64,000 bases of DNA from Thioalkalivibrio thiocyanodenitrificans ARhD 1 (GTDB lineage Bacteria > Pseudomonadota > Gammaproteobacteria > Ectothiorhodospirales > Ectothiorhodospiraceae), in contig NZ_KB900536.1 in NCBI RefSeq assembly GCF_000378965.1, forward strand, positions 155,807 to 219,806, read 5' to 3'. This document shows, in pieces, positions 9,548 through 19,722 of this stretch (the first letter of the stretch is position 1; each line of letters opens with the position of its first letter). Under the pieces are notes generated by a model, which ran no database searches, was not told the DNA's origin, and saw only the letters and a list, made by a program, of their open reading frames with translations. The position numbers and the translations under genes were made by a program.

Positions 9548-9645
9548 GGACACTCCGTTGAAGGGCTATGCCAGGCTACCAGCATACCGTTGCAGGCGCT
9601 GGAAACGCGACAGCCTCTGCACCTGCAAGGCCTTTCCCCTTCACG

Positions 9646-9651
9646 TATAAT
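9646..9651 (+). promoter_or_regulatory. Candidate dapC promoter -10 (TATAAT)
   Basis: A perfect TATAAT lies 35 bases before the dapC start, in the only gap between dapC and the divergent flavoprotein gene. The -35 position (CTGCAA, 17 bases upstream) is weak. Confidence 0.5.
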
Positions 9652-9686
9652 CGCCCTCTTCGCCGACGCCCCGAACCCGACCGCCC

Positions 9687-10883
9687 ATGAACCCCGACCT
9701 GGACCGCCTCCAGCCTTATCCGTTTCAGAAGCTTGCGGAACTCAAGGCCGGGATCACCCCGCCGGCGGACAGGGAGCATATCGCCCTGTCCATCGGCGAA
9801 CCCGGGCACCCCGCGCCGGCATTCATCGCCGAGGCCCTGTCGAGCCACCTGCACGGCCTGGCGCGCTACCCGCTCACCCGGGGCGAAGACACCCTGCGTG
9901 AGGCCATCGCCGCCTGGACGGCGCGGCGTTTCGACCTGCCCGCGGATTCCCTGGATCCCGCCCGCCACGTGCTGCCGGTCAACGGCACCCGGGAGGCCCT
10001 GTTCGCACTGGCCCAGTGCGTGGTGGACCGTACAAGCCGCCCGCTGGTGGTGATGCCGAATCCCTTCTACCAGATCTACGAGGGCGCTGCCCTGCTGGCG
10101 GGCGCGGAGCCCCATTATCTGAATCTCACCGCCCGGAACCGGTTTCTGCCGGATCTGGAGGCCGTGCCCGCATCGGTGTGGGCGCGTTGCCAGCTGTTGT
10201 ACCTGTGCAGCCCGGGCAACCCGGGCGGGGCCGTCATGGACGAGGCCTCTCTGCGCCTTGCCATCGAGCTGGCCGAGCGTCACGACTTCGTCATCGCCGC
10301 CGACGAGTGCTACTCGGAGATACACTTCCCGGGCAGCACACCGCCGCCGGGCCTGCTGGGGGCGGCGGCACGCATGGGCAACTCCGGCTACCGGCGCTGC
10401 GTGGTGTTCCACAGCCTGTCGAAACGCTCCAACGTGCCGGGCCTGCGTTCCGGATTCGTCGCCGGGGATGCCGGTATACTGGAGCGCTTCCACCTGTACC
10501 GCACCTACCACGGCTGCAGCATGGCCCCGCCCACCCAGGCCGCGAGCCGGGCCGCCTGGTCGGACGAGACCCACGTGGAGGAGAACCGCCGCCTGTACGC
10601 CCGCAAGTTCGACGCCATGCTGGAGATCCTGGGGGACGTGCTGAACGTGCAGCGCCCGGACGCGGGATTCTACCTGTGGCCCGAGACGCCGGTGGACGAC
10701 GACCGCTTCGCCCGCGAGCTGTTCGCACGGGAGAACGTGACCGTGCTCCCCGGCAGCTATCTCTCCCGGAGCACGGACGGCGCAAACCCCGGCGCCCACC
10801 GGGTGCGCATGGCACTGGTGGCACCGCTGGATGAATGCATCGAGGCCGCCGGACGCATCCGGCGCTTCATGGAAACCCTTTGA
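9687..10883 (+). CDS. dapC: Succinyldiaminopimelate aminotransferase
   Basis: PLP-dependent fold-type I aminotransferase of the succinylase branch of lysine and meso-diaminopimelate synthesis. The 398-residue protein has the start LDRLQPYPFQKLAELK, SIGEPGHP, the NPGNP-like CSPGNPGG, AADECYSEI and the PLP lysine in SLSKRSNVPGLRSGF (Lys246). The next gene is dapD and dapE follows, which fixes the pathway. It starts at the ATG at 9687; no clear Shine-Dalgarno is seen. Confidence 0.95.
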   Translation: MNPDLDRLQPYPFQKLAELKAGITPPADREHIALSIGEPGHPAPAFIAEALSSHLHGLARYPLTRGEDTLREAIAAWTARRFDLPADSLDPARHVLPVNGTREALFALAQCVVDRTSRPLVVMPNPFYQIYEGAALLAGAEPHYLNLTARNRFLPDLEAVPASVWARCQLLYLCSPGNPGGAVMDEASLRLAIELAERHDFVIAADECYSEIHFPGSTPPPGLLGAAARMGNSGYRRCVVFHSLSKRSNVPGLRSGFVAGDAGILERFHLYRTYHGCSMAPPTQAASRAAWSDETHVEENRRLYARKFDAMLEILGDVLNVQRPDAGFYLWPETPVDDDRFARELFARENVTVLPGSYLSRSTDGANPGAHRVRMALVAPLDECIEAAGRIRRFMETL

Positions 10884-10913
10884 CCCATTGCGAGACATGA
10901 ACGGAGCCACACC

Positions 10914-11735
10914 ATGAGCAAGCTTCAGGAGATCATCAACGAGGCCTTTGACCGCCGCGCAGACATCACCCCGCGCAACGTGGAGACCCACGTGAAGGAC
11001 GCGGTGCTGGAGGCCATCGACATGCTGGACCGGGGCACCGCCCGCGTGGCCGAGAAAAAGGACGGGGAGTGGATTGTCAACGACTGGCTCAAGAAGGCGG
11101 TGCTGCTGTCGTTCCGCATCCATGACAACCAGTTCATCAAGGGCGGTTTCACCAACTACTACGACAAGGTGCCCTCGAAGTGGGCCGACGCCAACTCGCG
11201 GGACTTTCGTGAAGGCGGCGCCCGGGTGGTGCCACCGGCCACCGCCCGCAAGGGCTCCTACATCGCACCCGGCGTGGTGCTGATGCCCTCCTACGTCAAC
11301 ATCGGCGCCTACGTGGACACCGGCACCATGGTGGACACCTGGGCCACCGTGGGTTCCTGTGCGCAGATCGGCAGGAACGTGCACCTCTCCGGGGGGGTGG
11401 GCATCGGCGGCGTCCTGGAACCGTTGCAGGCCGCGCCCACCATCATCGAGGACAACTGCTTCATCGGCGCCCGCTCGGAGATCGTGGAGGGCGTGATCGT
11501 CGAGGAAGGCTCCGTGATCTCCATGGGCGTGTACATCGGCCAGAGCACCCGCATCTACGATCGGGAGAAAGACGAGGTCCTCTACGGCCGCGTACCCGCC
11601 GGCTCCGTGGTGGTCTCGGGCAACCTGCCGTCCAGGGACGGCAAGTACAGCCTGTACTGCGCCGTGATCGTAAAGAAGGTGGACGAGAAGACCCGCTCCA
11701 AGGTGGGCCTCAACGAACTGCTGCGGGATATCTGA
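10914..11735 (+). CDS. dapD: Tetrahydrodipicolinate N-succinyltransferase
   Basis: Succinylates tetrahydrodipicolinate in DAP/lysine synthesis. The 273-residue trimeric left-handed beta-helix enzyme shows hexapeptide repeats ([20 protein letters not shown], then [19 protein letters not shown] and [20 protein letters not shown]). GGAG sits 8 bases before the ATG. It lies 30 bases after dapC in one operon. Seven bases past its stop an inverted heptamer array begins. Confidence 0.98.
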   Translation: MSKLQEIINEAFDRRADITPRNVETHVKDAVLEAIDMLDRGTARVAEKKDGEWIVNDWLKKAVLLSFRIHDNQFIKGGFTNYYDKVPSKWADANSRDFREGGARVVPPATARKGSYIAPGVVLMPSYVNIGAYVDTGTMVDTWATVGSCAQIGRNVHLSGGVGIGGVLEPLQAAPTIIEDNCFIGARSEIVEGVIVEEGSVISMGVYIGQSTRIYDREKDEVLYGRVPAGSVVVSGNLPSRDGKYSLYCAVIVKKVDEKTRSKVGLNELLRDI

Positions 11736-11741
11736 ATGGGC

Positions 11742-11832
11742 GTGAGGGGGGAGGCGTGAGAGGTAGGGGTTTTGGTCATTGCCCCCTCCCCCCTCCCCCC
11801 TCACGCCTTACCCCTCACCCCTCACCCCTTAC
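11742..11832. repeat. Inverted heptamer array after dapD
   Basis: The left arm holds four in-phase heptamers (GTGAGGG, GGGAGGC, GTGAGAG, GTAGGGG; 11742-11769). The right arm holds seven in-phase heptamers (CCCTCCC twice, CCCTCAC, GCCTTAC, CCCTCAC twice, CCCTTAC; 11784-11832) that are largely their reverse complements. The arms can form a long GC-rich hairpin with the GTTTTGGTCATTG loop, just after the dapD stop and ending 10 bases before the next start. Confidence 0.9.
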
Positions 11833-11841
11833 GGACAACCC

Positions 11842-13399
<1,558 letters not shown>

Positions 13400-13526
13400 G
13401 CCCTCGGGCGCCGCATTTGGGCGCGAGGTACGGCCGCCGGACCCCGGGCGTGTGTTACAAACAGGAGCCGGGGATGAACCATGCCCCGTGGACAACCCGA
13501 CACAACCCGCGAGGAGGACAAACCCG

Positions 13527-13670
13527 ATGACCCTGCAACTGAGCCTGGCCCCGCTGCTCGCCCTGATCGCCGGCATCCTGATCCTTGTGAAACCGCGGCT
13601 GCTCAATTACGTGGTGGCCATCTACCTGATCGCCATCGGGATCATCGGCCTGCTCAACATCCGCATTTGA
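13527..13670 (+). CDS. DUF3096 membrane peptide
   Basis: A 47-residue peptide made of two hydrophobic segments (LSLAPLLALIAGILILV, then LLNYVVAIYLIAIGIIGLL) joined by KPR. This is the pattern of the DUF3096 family of tiny inner-membrane proteins of unknown function. GAGGAGG lies 11 bases before the ATG. It stands between dapE and a PLP enzyme, with 41 bases to the latter. Confidence 0.85.
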   Translation: MTLQLSLAPLLALIAGILILVKPRLLNYVVAIYLIAIGIIGLLNIRI

Positions 13671-13711
13671 ACCGGGACGCACCCGGACTCACCGGACCCC
13701 GGATTTCATCC

Positions 13712-14671
13712 ATGCCCGCACCCGTGCTCGCCGACATCCGCGAAGCGGCCAGACGCATCCGGCCGCATGTGCATCGCACACCCGTATTCACCTGCACGAG
13801 TCTCGACCACTGGCTCGGTGCGCGCATACTGCTCAAGTGCGAGAACCTCCAGAAGGTCGGCGCCTTCAAGATCCGCGGCGCCACCAATGCCGTCTGCTCC
13901 CTCGGCGACGAAGAGGCCGCCCGGGGCGTGGCCACCCATTCCTCCGGAAACCACGGGCAGGCACTGGCGCTGGCCGCGCACACACGGGGCATCCCCGCTC
14001 ACGTGGTCATGCCCCACGATGTGCCGGAGGTCAAGAAGGCGGCCGTGGCGGGCTACGGCGCCCGGGTGCGCTATTGCGAGCCGTCGGTACGGGCCCGGGA
14101 AGAGGCCCTGGCCGAGCTCGTTGCCGAAACCGGCGCCACGGTCATCCACCCCTACAACGACCACCGGATCATCGCCGGACAGGGCACCGCCGCCCTGGAA
14201 CTGCTCGAGGATCACCCGGACCTGGATGCCATCATCGCGCCGGTGGGGGGCGGCGGCCTGCTGAGCGGCACGGCCATCGCGGCCCGCGCACTCAGCCCGG
14301 ACATTCGCATTCTCGGGGCCGAACCGGCAGGTGCCGACGACGCCATCCGTTCACTGGCGGCGGGGCACATCATCCCCTGCGCACAGCCCCGGACCGTGGC
14401 GGACGGCCTGCGCGGCACCCTGGGCAGTCTCACCTTCCCCGTCCTGCACGAGCACGTGGAGCGCATCCTGCCGGCGGGCGAGGCGGCCATCATCGAGGCC
14501 ATGCGATTTGTCTGGGAACGCACCAAACTGATCATCGAACCCTCCGCCGCGGTGCCGGTTGCCGCACTGCGGGAATCACCGCGCACCTGCGCGGGGCTCA
14601 AGGTGGGCATCATCCTCTCCGGCGGAAACGTGGATCCGGACCACCTGCCCTGGTCACCGGAGAATCGCTGA
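13712..14671 (+). CDS. Threonine/serine dehydratase-like PLP enzyme (fold type II)
   Basis: A 319-residue enzyme of the IlvA/serine racemase/threo-3-hydroxyaspartate ammonia-lyase group. The PLP lysine is in KVGAFKIRGATNA (Lys53), the phosphate cradle is PVGGGGLLSG, and it has SSGNHGQALALAA. It lacks the C-terminal ACT-like regulatory domain of biosynthetic threonine deaminase, so it is a catabolic dehydratase or a serine racemase; the substrate cannot be decided here. The start at 13712 matches homologues. Confidence 0.85.
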   Translation: MPAPVLADIREAARRIRPHVHRTPVFTCTSLDHWLGARILLKCENLQKVGAFKIRGATNAVCSLGDEEAARGVATHSSGNHGQALALAAHTRGIPAHVVMPHDVPEVKKAAVAGYGARVRYCEPSVRAREEALAELVAETGATVIHPYNDHRIIAGQGTAALELLEDHPDLDAIIAPVGGGGLLSGTAIAARALSPDIRILGAEPAGADDAIRSLAAGHIIPCAQPRTVADGLRGTLGSLTFPVLHEHVERILPAGEAAIIEAMRFVWERTKLIIEPSAAVPVAALRESPRTCAGLKVGIILSGGNVDPDHLPWSPENR

Positions 14672-14929
14672 CGCGGCGGGTTTCCTCCCCACCCTCGCAG
14701 CAGCGGATGGGCAGGCCCTCTGACTTATCCAGGGGACGGAATCCGAAGCGCACGGTTCAGCGCCCGTTCAGCTTGTCTGTGTGACGCTGGGGCGAGATTC
14801 CCGACTCACAGGCATCCGCTGGGGGGATCACCCCGGGGAACGGAGCCGGAGCCGCGAGGTCGGAACTTTTATGGGCCCGGGGCAGACGCCTGCCCCGCCA
14901 CCACCCCGCCGTCCGAGGAGGATCCGCCC
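14672..14929. other. Intergenic leader of the DUF3300 gene with a hairpin
   Basis: This 258-base gap has no credible gene. It holds a CGGGGCAG/CTGCCCCG hairpin (14878-14897, loop ACGC) about 35 bases before the DUF3300 start, in what is probably its 5' leader. A GGAACTTTT at 14861-14869 resembles a sigma-E -35 but has no matching -10. Confidence 0.4.
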
Positions 14930-16468
14930 ATGAAGCGCCCCGCCAGGCCGCTGGCCGCCCTGCTCTTGGCACTCACGCTCGGTATGCTCCTGACGGCGCC
15001 GAACGCCGCTGCCCTGGATGAGGAGCCCTTCACCGAAGGCGAGTTGGCGCAGATGCTGGCCCCCGTCGCCCTGTACCCGGACGCCCTGCTGTCGCAGATC
15101 CTCATGGCCGCCACCTACCCCCTGGAGGTGGTGGAAGCCGCGCGCTGGTCCCGTGACAACCCCGTTCTGGAGGGCAGGGCGGCGGTGGATGCGGTGGAGG
15201 ATCGGGATTGGGATCCCAGCGTCAAGGCGCTGGTGGCCTTCCCCCGCGTACTGGCGCAGATGAACGAGGACCTGTCCTGGACCCGCAACGTGGGCGACGC
15301 GTTCCTGCTCCAGGAGGAGGACGTGGCCGCCATGATCCAGGAACTGCGGCACAAGGCCCACGAGGCGGGACAACTGCAACGCCAGGAACACATCCGCGTG
15401 GTTCGGGACCGCGAGGTCATCGTCATCGAGCCGGCCAATCCCCGCGTGGTGTACGTGCCCTACTACCGGCCCACGGTGGTCTACGGTGGCTGGTGGTGGC
15501 CCGCGTACGCACCGGTGTACTGGCATCCCCCCTACGGTCACACGTTCAGCGTCGGCATCACCTGGGTGAGCGGCGTCCCGGTGTCCCACGGGTTCTTTTT
15601 CAGCACCTTCAATTGGCATCACCGCCACGTGGTCGTCATCCGCCACTATGACCGGCACCGTCATGTGGGCAGCAAGGCACGTCCGGGCACGTATCGCTGG
15701 CGTCATGACCCGTGGCACCGGCGCGGCGTGGCCTACAAGCACCGCTCCGTGCAGGAACGCTTCACCGGCCGGCATGGACAGGTCACCCGGGAAGCCCCCC
15801 GCACGGGGACCGGCAGCCGTTACTCGGGCCGGCCAACGTCCCCCTCATGGCAGCCGCGCGGCACACGGCGCGGCGGCGACACGTCGAGCCGAGGCACGGG
15901 TCCGCGTACCCGCTCCGACCGGCAGTCGCGCGGCAGCCCCGGCCCTGACACCCGCCGAGCCTGGCAGAACGAGGGTCGCGACGGCGCAAGAACCGGCCGG
16001 GGTCCCGCCACCACGGATCACACCACGCCCCGGCGCAACGCCGCGCCCCGTCTGCGGGACCGCTCCGGCCCCGAACAGCAGACCGGGACCCTCCGGCGCG
16101 AACTCCAGGACCGCCGTGCATGGACGGAACGGCACGGGGCCGGCCGCACTGGTGAGACACGGCCATCCCGCGGCGCACAGCGGCCCGATGTCGCCGTGCG
16201 GGACGGCCAGCACACGGAACGCGCCCGCGGCCGGCCTTCGGACCAGATCGGCCGGGATGCCCGCACCTGGCGCAGCCAGCGGGGTGATGCCACCCACCAG
16301 GGGACACCGCGCGCCGGAGGCAGTCGCGGTGCCTGGCAGGCCGACGGCTCCCACCGCCCGGGACGCGCCGAGGGGCGCGGCAGCAGCCGGTCCCAGACCT
16401 GGACCCGCCAGGGGCCCCGGGCGGGCGGCGGCAACCGGGGCGAGCAGCGCGGCGGTTTCTCCCGCTGA
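14930..16468 (+). CDS. Exported DUF3300 protein with disordered Arg/Gly-rich tail
   Basis: A 512-residue secreted protein of unknown function. A Sec signal peptide covers residues 1 to about 28 (LAALLLALTLGMLL, cleavage near NAAA). The DUF3300 domain (about 35-260) includes QMLAPVALYPDALLSQILMA and VVYVPYYRPTVVYGGWWWP. It also has aromatic/His-rich strands. From about 270 to the end the chain is low-complexity, dominated by Arg, Gly, Thr, Gln and Ser. A GAGGAGG Shine-Dalgarno precedes the ATG. The large opposite-strand frame here is a GC-bias shadow. Confidence 0.88.
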   Translation: MKRPARPLAALLLALTLGMLLTAPNAAALDEEPFTEGELAQMLAPVALYPDALLSQILMAATYPLEVVEAARWSRDNPVLEGRAAVDAVEDRDWDPSVKALVAFPRVLAQMNEDLSWTRNVGDAFLLQEEDVAAMIQELRHKAHEAGQLQRQEHIRVVRDREVIVIEPANPRVVYVPYYRPTVVYGGWWWPAYAPVYWHPPYGHTFSVGITWVSGVPVSHGFFFSTFNWHHRHVVVIRHYDRHRHVGSKARPGTYRWRHDPWHRRGVAYKHRSVQERFTGRHGQVTREAPRTGTGSRYSGRPTSPSWQPRGTRRGGDTSSRGTGPRTRSDRQSRGSPGPDTRRAWQNEGRDGARTGRGPATTDHTTPRRNAAPRLRDRSGPEQQTGTLRRELQDRRAWTERHGAGRTGETRPSRGAQRPDVAVRDGQHTERARGRPSDQIGRDARTWRSQRGDATHQGTPRAGGSRGAWQADGSHRPGRAEGRGSSRSQTWTRQGPRAGGGNRGEQRGGFSR

Positions 16469-16597
16469 GCCGACCGGCCCGGCGACGGGAACCGCCGGGC
16501 GTTGCCAGACGGGCCCCCGCATGGCAGAGTCTGCGCCGGCCCGGAGGGCCCTTGACGACCCTCGGACATTTCGCAACCGCGCCATGGATCCCGACTT

Positions 16598-17899
16598 GTG
16601 CCCTACCGTTACCTGTTGTTCGTCCTTGTCCTTTTCCCGCTCCTGATCCTCTCCTCCACCACGCAGGCGGCGGAGTTCACCGTGCCCCTTGGCGGCGGTG
16701 ACCGGCTGGACGTACAGGTCACGGAAGGTCATGGAGACGGTCCCCTGTTCGTATGGCTCATCAACCAGTACGGCGAACGGCGCGGGGTCGATGACCTGGC
16801 ATCGCGCCTTGCGGCGCGCGGCGCGACGGTCTGGCAGGTGGATCTGCTCAAATCCCTGCTGCTGCAGCGGGACAACGAGACCGTGCGCGCGCTGCAGGGC
16901 GATCCGGTGGCGGCGCTGCTGCAGGCGGCAGCGGACAGCGGGCTCGGGCCGGTGGTGGTCATCGCCTGCGACCGCATGTCCGTGCCCCTGCTGCGGGGGC
17001 TTCGCACCTGGCAGGAGGGCGCCGCAGACATGTCGGCCGTGGCCGGCGGCGTGCTGTTCTTCCCCAACCTGTTCAGGGGCACACCGGTGGCCGGCGAGGA
17101 CCCCGAACTGATGGGCATCACCGGCGCCACCACCCTGCCCGTGGCCGTGATGCAGCCGGAACTGGGCACGCACCGACTGCGCCTGGCGGAACTGCTGGAG
17201 ACCCTTCACCGGGCCGGCAGCCCCGCCTACGGCTGGCTGATCCCGGGCATGCGTGACTACTACCTGTTCCACACGGAATCGCCGGACTCCGGGGTCTTCG
17301 AAGGCTTCGGGGGGGAGGTCCCGCCGGACGTCCGGGCCGTCCTGGACGAGACGCCCGCCCGGCTCATGGCCGCCGCGCGTCTGCTGACCGCCACGCCCCG
17401 GCCGGAGCGGATGGGCGCCCTGGACCCGGATGCCGATCGCTCCATCGCCACCGCCTACGGCCTGGTGGAACGCCCGGCCGAACCGGCCCCCGGCTATGAC
17501 CTGCTGGATGCCCGCGGGGAACGCCACACGCTGGAGGAAAGCCTGGGCCGGGTCACGCTGGTGAACTTCTGGGCCACCTGGTGCCCGCCCTGTGTCCACG
17601 AGATCCCCTCCATGAACCGGCTGGCCGCGGCCTATCACGAGGACGAGTTCGCCATCGTCTCCATCAATTTCCAGGAAGACGCGGCGCACATCCTGGCGTT
17701 CATGGACGAGGTGCAGGTGGACTTTCCCGTGCTCATGGACGTGGACGGCGCCGTATCCGCCCGCTGGCGGGTGTTCGCCCTGCCCAGTTCTTTCCTGCTG
17801 GACGCCCGGGGCCGGGTCCGCTACTCGGTCAATACCGCCATCGAATGGGACACCGAAGAGGTCCGGGCGGTGATCGACCGGCTGCGCAGCGAGGAATGA
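16598..17899 (+). CDS. Periplasmic thioredoxin (TlpA-like) fused to an alpha/beta-hydrolase-like domain
   Basis: A 433-residue exported protein. A signal peptide (YLLFVLVLFPLLILSSTTQAA) is followed by a region to about residue 280 that looks like an alpha/beta-hydrolase fold (DLASRLAARGATVWQVDL, VVVIACDRMSVPLL) but lacks a GxSxG nucleophile elbow. The C-terminal 150 residues are a TlpA/ResA-type thioredoxin domain with FWATWCPPCVHEIP (Cys329, Cys332) and FPVLMDVDGAVSARWRVFALPSSFLLD. It starts with GTG; the nearby ATG at 16584 is out of frame. A thiol-disulfide role in the periplasm is likely; the partner is unknown. Confidence 0.8.
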   Translation: MPYRYLLFVLVLFPLLILSSTTQAAEFTVPLGGGDRLDVQVTEGHGDGPLFVWLINQYGERRGVDDLASRLAARGATVWQVDLLKSLLLQRDNETVRALQGDPVAALLQAAADSGLGPVVVIACDRMSVPLLRGLRTWQEGAADMSAVAGGVLFFPNLFRGTPVAGEDPELMGITGATTLPVAVMQPELGTHRLRLAELLETLHRAGSPAYGWLIPGMRDYYLFHTESPDSGVFEGFGGEVPPDVRAVLDETPARLMAAARLLTATPRPERMGALDPDADRSIATAYGLVERPAEPAPGYDLLDARGERHTLEESLGRVTLVNFWATWCPPCVHEIPSMNRLAAAYHEDEFAIVSINFQEDAAHILAFMDEVQVDFPVLMDVDGAVSARWRVFALPSSFLLDARGRVRYSVNTAIEWDTEEVRAVIDRLRSEE

Positions 17900-17967
17900 C
17901 GGGGACGGCGGGTCCCGCGGGGCCGATCTATACTTGAAGGCAGGTTCAGCTTCACGGAGGCATGACC

Positions 17968-18438
17968 ATGGCCATCGCGGAAACCCTCAAGGCCTTTCTG
18001 GACGGGCATGGCGTGGATTACCAGGTGGTGACACATGCCCATACCCCGTCGGCCAATCGCAGCGCCGAGGCGGCGCATGTGCCGGGAGACTCCCTGGCGA
18101 AGGCCGTGGTTCTGGAGAACGGCGGCCAGCTCCTGCTGGCCGCCCTCCCCGCCACCCGGCGGCTCAAGCTGGGGCGCCTGCACCAGGCCCTGGGCGAGCA
18201 CGTGGGCCTGGCCACCGAAGCGGAGATGGGACGCCTGTTTCCGGACTGCGAGCGCGGCGCCGTGCCGGCCCTGGGCGCCGCCTACGGCATGGAGACCCTG
18301 CTGGATGACAGCCTCGCGGCACAGGACGACGTCTACATCGAGGGCGGCGACCACGAGTCGCTGATCCACCTGAGCGGCGAGTCTTTCCGCACCCTGCTGG
18401 GCCAGGCGCGCCACGGGGATTTCAGCACCCATGTCTGA
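17968..18438 (+). CDS. YbaK/EbsC-family aminoacyl-tRNA deacylase-like protein
   Basis: A 156-residue protein of the YbaK/ProX superfamily, whose members hydrolyse mischarged aminoacyl-tRNAs. Visible family marks are LKAFLDGHGVDYQVVTHAHT, AKAVVLENGGQLLLAALPA, EAEMGRLFPDCERGAVPALG and HESLIHLSGESF. GGAGG lies 7 bases before the ATG at 17968 and 1 base before an earlier ATG at 17962, which favours 17968. The tRNA substrate cannot be named. Confidence 0.85.
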   Translation: MAIAETLKAFLDGHGVDYQVVTHAHTPSANRSAEAAHVPGDSLAKAVVLENGGQLLLAALPATRRLKLGRLHQALGEHVGLATEAEMGRLFPDCERGAVPALGAAYGMETLLDDSLAAQDDVYIEGGDHESLIHLSGESFRTLLGQARHGDFSTHV

Positions 18439-18549
18439 CCGGTGAGGGCGTGACCCGGGGCGCGGCGCGGGTGGTCCTGAGGCGCGCGGAACAGTATGAT
18501 CCGGCCTGACCCGCAAGGGTTGGAACCCGAATCCACTGAACGGACGCCC

Positions 18550-19497
18550 ATGGACAATCTCAAGCGCGCCATCGAGCAGCATCACCGGCGCCTGGAAGGC
18601 CTGCTGCACGACCCCCTGCAACGCATCGCCCAACGACTGCCGGCCGCCTGGCCCGACCGGGAGGCGCTGGACGCCGTGCTCGAGCCCGCCATTCGGGAGA
18701 TCCCCGAATGCACGTTTCTCTACGCGGTGAACACCGCCGGGGTGCAGCTCTCCGACAACATCGCCCGAACCGGCCTGCTGCCCGAGTATTTCGGTCGCGA
18801 CCGTTCCCAGCGGCCGTACATGAAGGAGGTGGTCCCGGCGGACGGATTCCTGCTGTCCGACGCCTATATCAGCCTGTATGCCCGGCGCCCGTCGATCACC
18901 GCACTGCAGCTGATCCGCGACGCGGAGGGCAACGCACTGGGCTTTCTCGGTGCGGATTTCGACCTGCGCAACCTGCCCGACATCGCCAGCCTCTACGAGG
19001 AGACCACGGAATGGCGCCAGATCAAGGGCGATCCGTCCATCCGCGGGGCGGTGTTTCAGCAAAGCCGCGCCGAGAGCGTCATGGACCGGGAGATGGAGTC
19101 GGTGCTGTCCATCCTGGAGGAGCTGTTCACGGAGCGGGGCGTGTTTCAGGCGGTCCTGCATTTCTCCAGCAGCCGGGCCACGGTATGGACCCTGGATGAC
19201 CCCTACCGCTACCGCATCCTGACCCACGAGGCCCTGAGCGACCCCGACACCTGCCTGGCCTTCCCCCACCGGGACTATCCGGAAAACGCCCAGATTCCGT
19301 CCCACGCCGTACGCGACGTGCTGGACAACTTCCGGGCCCTGCGCTTCGCGGACGAAACCGTCTACCTGCGCTCCGCGTCCATCAACCTGTTCAACGGCAT
19401 GATCAGCCTGACCTTCTCCTGCGACGGCTCCCATTACATGACCTGGGCCGATTTCCTGGATCGCTCCATCGACTTCTGGCTCGGCAGCACGGGCTGA
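18550..19497 (+). CDS. Soluble PDC (Cache-like) sensor-domain protein
   Basis: A 315-residue protein whose N-terminal half has the PDC/Cache pattern usually found in periplasmic sensors (ECTFLYAVNTAGVQLSDNI, GRDRSQRPYMKEVV, FLLSDAYISLYARRPSITA, GFLGADFDLRNLP). There is no signal peptide, transmembrane helix or output domain, so it should be cytoplasmic. The C-terminal half (VFQAVLHFSSSRATVWTLDD onward) is not a domain I recognise. The start is uncertain: an upstream in-frame ATG exists at 18496. Confidence 0.75.
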   Translation: MDNLKRAIEQHHRRLEGLLHDPLQRIAQRLPAAWPDREALDAVLEPAIREIPECTFLYAVNTAGVQLSDNIARTGLLPEYFGRDRSQRPYMKEVVPADGFLLSDAYISLYARRPSITALQLIRDAEGNALGFLGADFDLRNLPDIASLYEETTEWRQIKGDPSIRGAVFQQSRAESVMDREMESVLSILEELFTERGVFQAVLHFSSSRATVWTLDDPYRYRILTHEALSDPDTCLAFPHRDYPENAQIPSHAVRDVLDNFRALRFADETVYLRSASINLFNGMISLTFSCDGSHYMTWADFLDRSIDFWLGSTG

Positions 19498-19520
19498 TCA
19501 GCGTGCGAATGGCGTGGACC

Positions 19521-19665
19521 GGGGTGAGCAAGCGAACCCCAACAATGACTGCCACAGAGGGCACAGAGAAAAAACCAACAGGATTGCAGGTTGGGGTGAG
19601 CACAGCGAACCCCAACAATGACGAGGCCGCTCGAACCCCGTTGGGGTTTGCTCCGCTCACCCCAA
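19521..19665. repeat. Three palindromic repeats with GGGGTGAGC...GAACCCC core
   Basis: Two direct copies (19521-19549 and 19593-19622) share GGGGTGAGC, a short variable centre, then GCGAACCCCAACAATGAC. A third copy (19641-19665) is the same palindrome inverted (TTGGGGTTTGCTCCGCTCACC...). Each can fold into a hairpin with TTGGGG/CCCCAA arms. They fill the 225-base gap between convergent genes, together with an AT-richer stretch containing CACAGAG repeats. Confidence 0.85.
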
Positions 19666-19722
19666 TCTACTGTTCGGAGAAACAAGGGTCTTTCTTCGTC
19701 TGCTTCGTGGGGAACAACGAAC

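Noticed and set aside
9576..11804. Long minus-strand open frame opposite dapC and dapD
   Set aside because: It is antisense to two clear enzymes and its protein is His/Gly/Val-rich without a domain; such frames are expected in GC-rich DNA.
14861..14890. Sigma-E promoter for the DUF3300 gene (GGAACTTTT)
   Set aside because: No TCAAA/TCTGA-like -10 occurs 15-17 bases downstream of GAACTT.
15845..17689. 614-codon minus-strand frame opposite DUF3300 and the thioredoxin fusion
   Set aside because: No domain or plausible start; codon-position GC bias belongs to the plus-strand genes.
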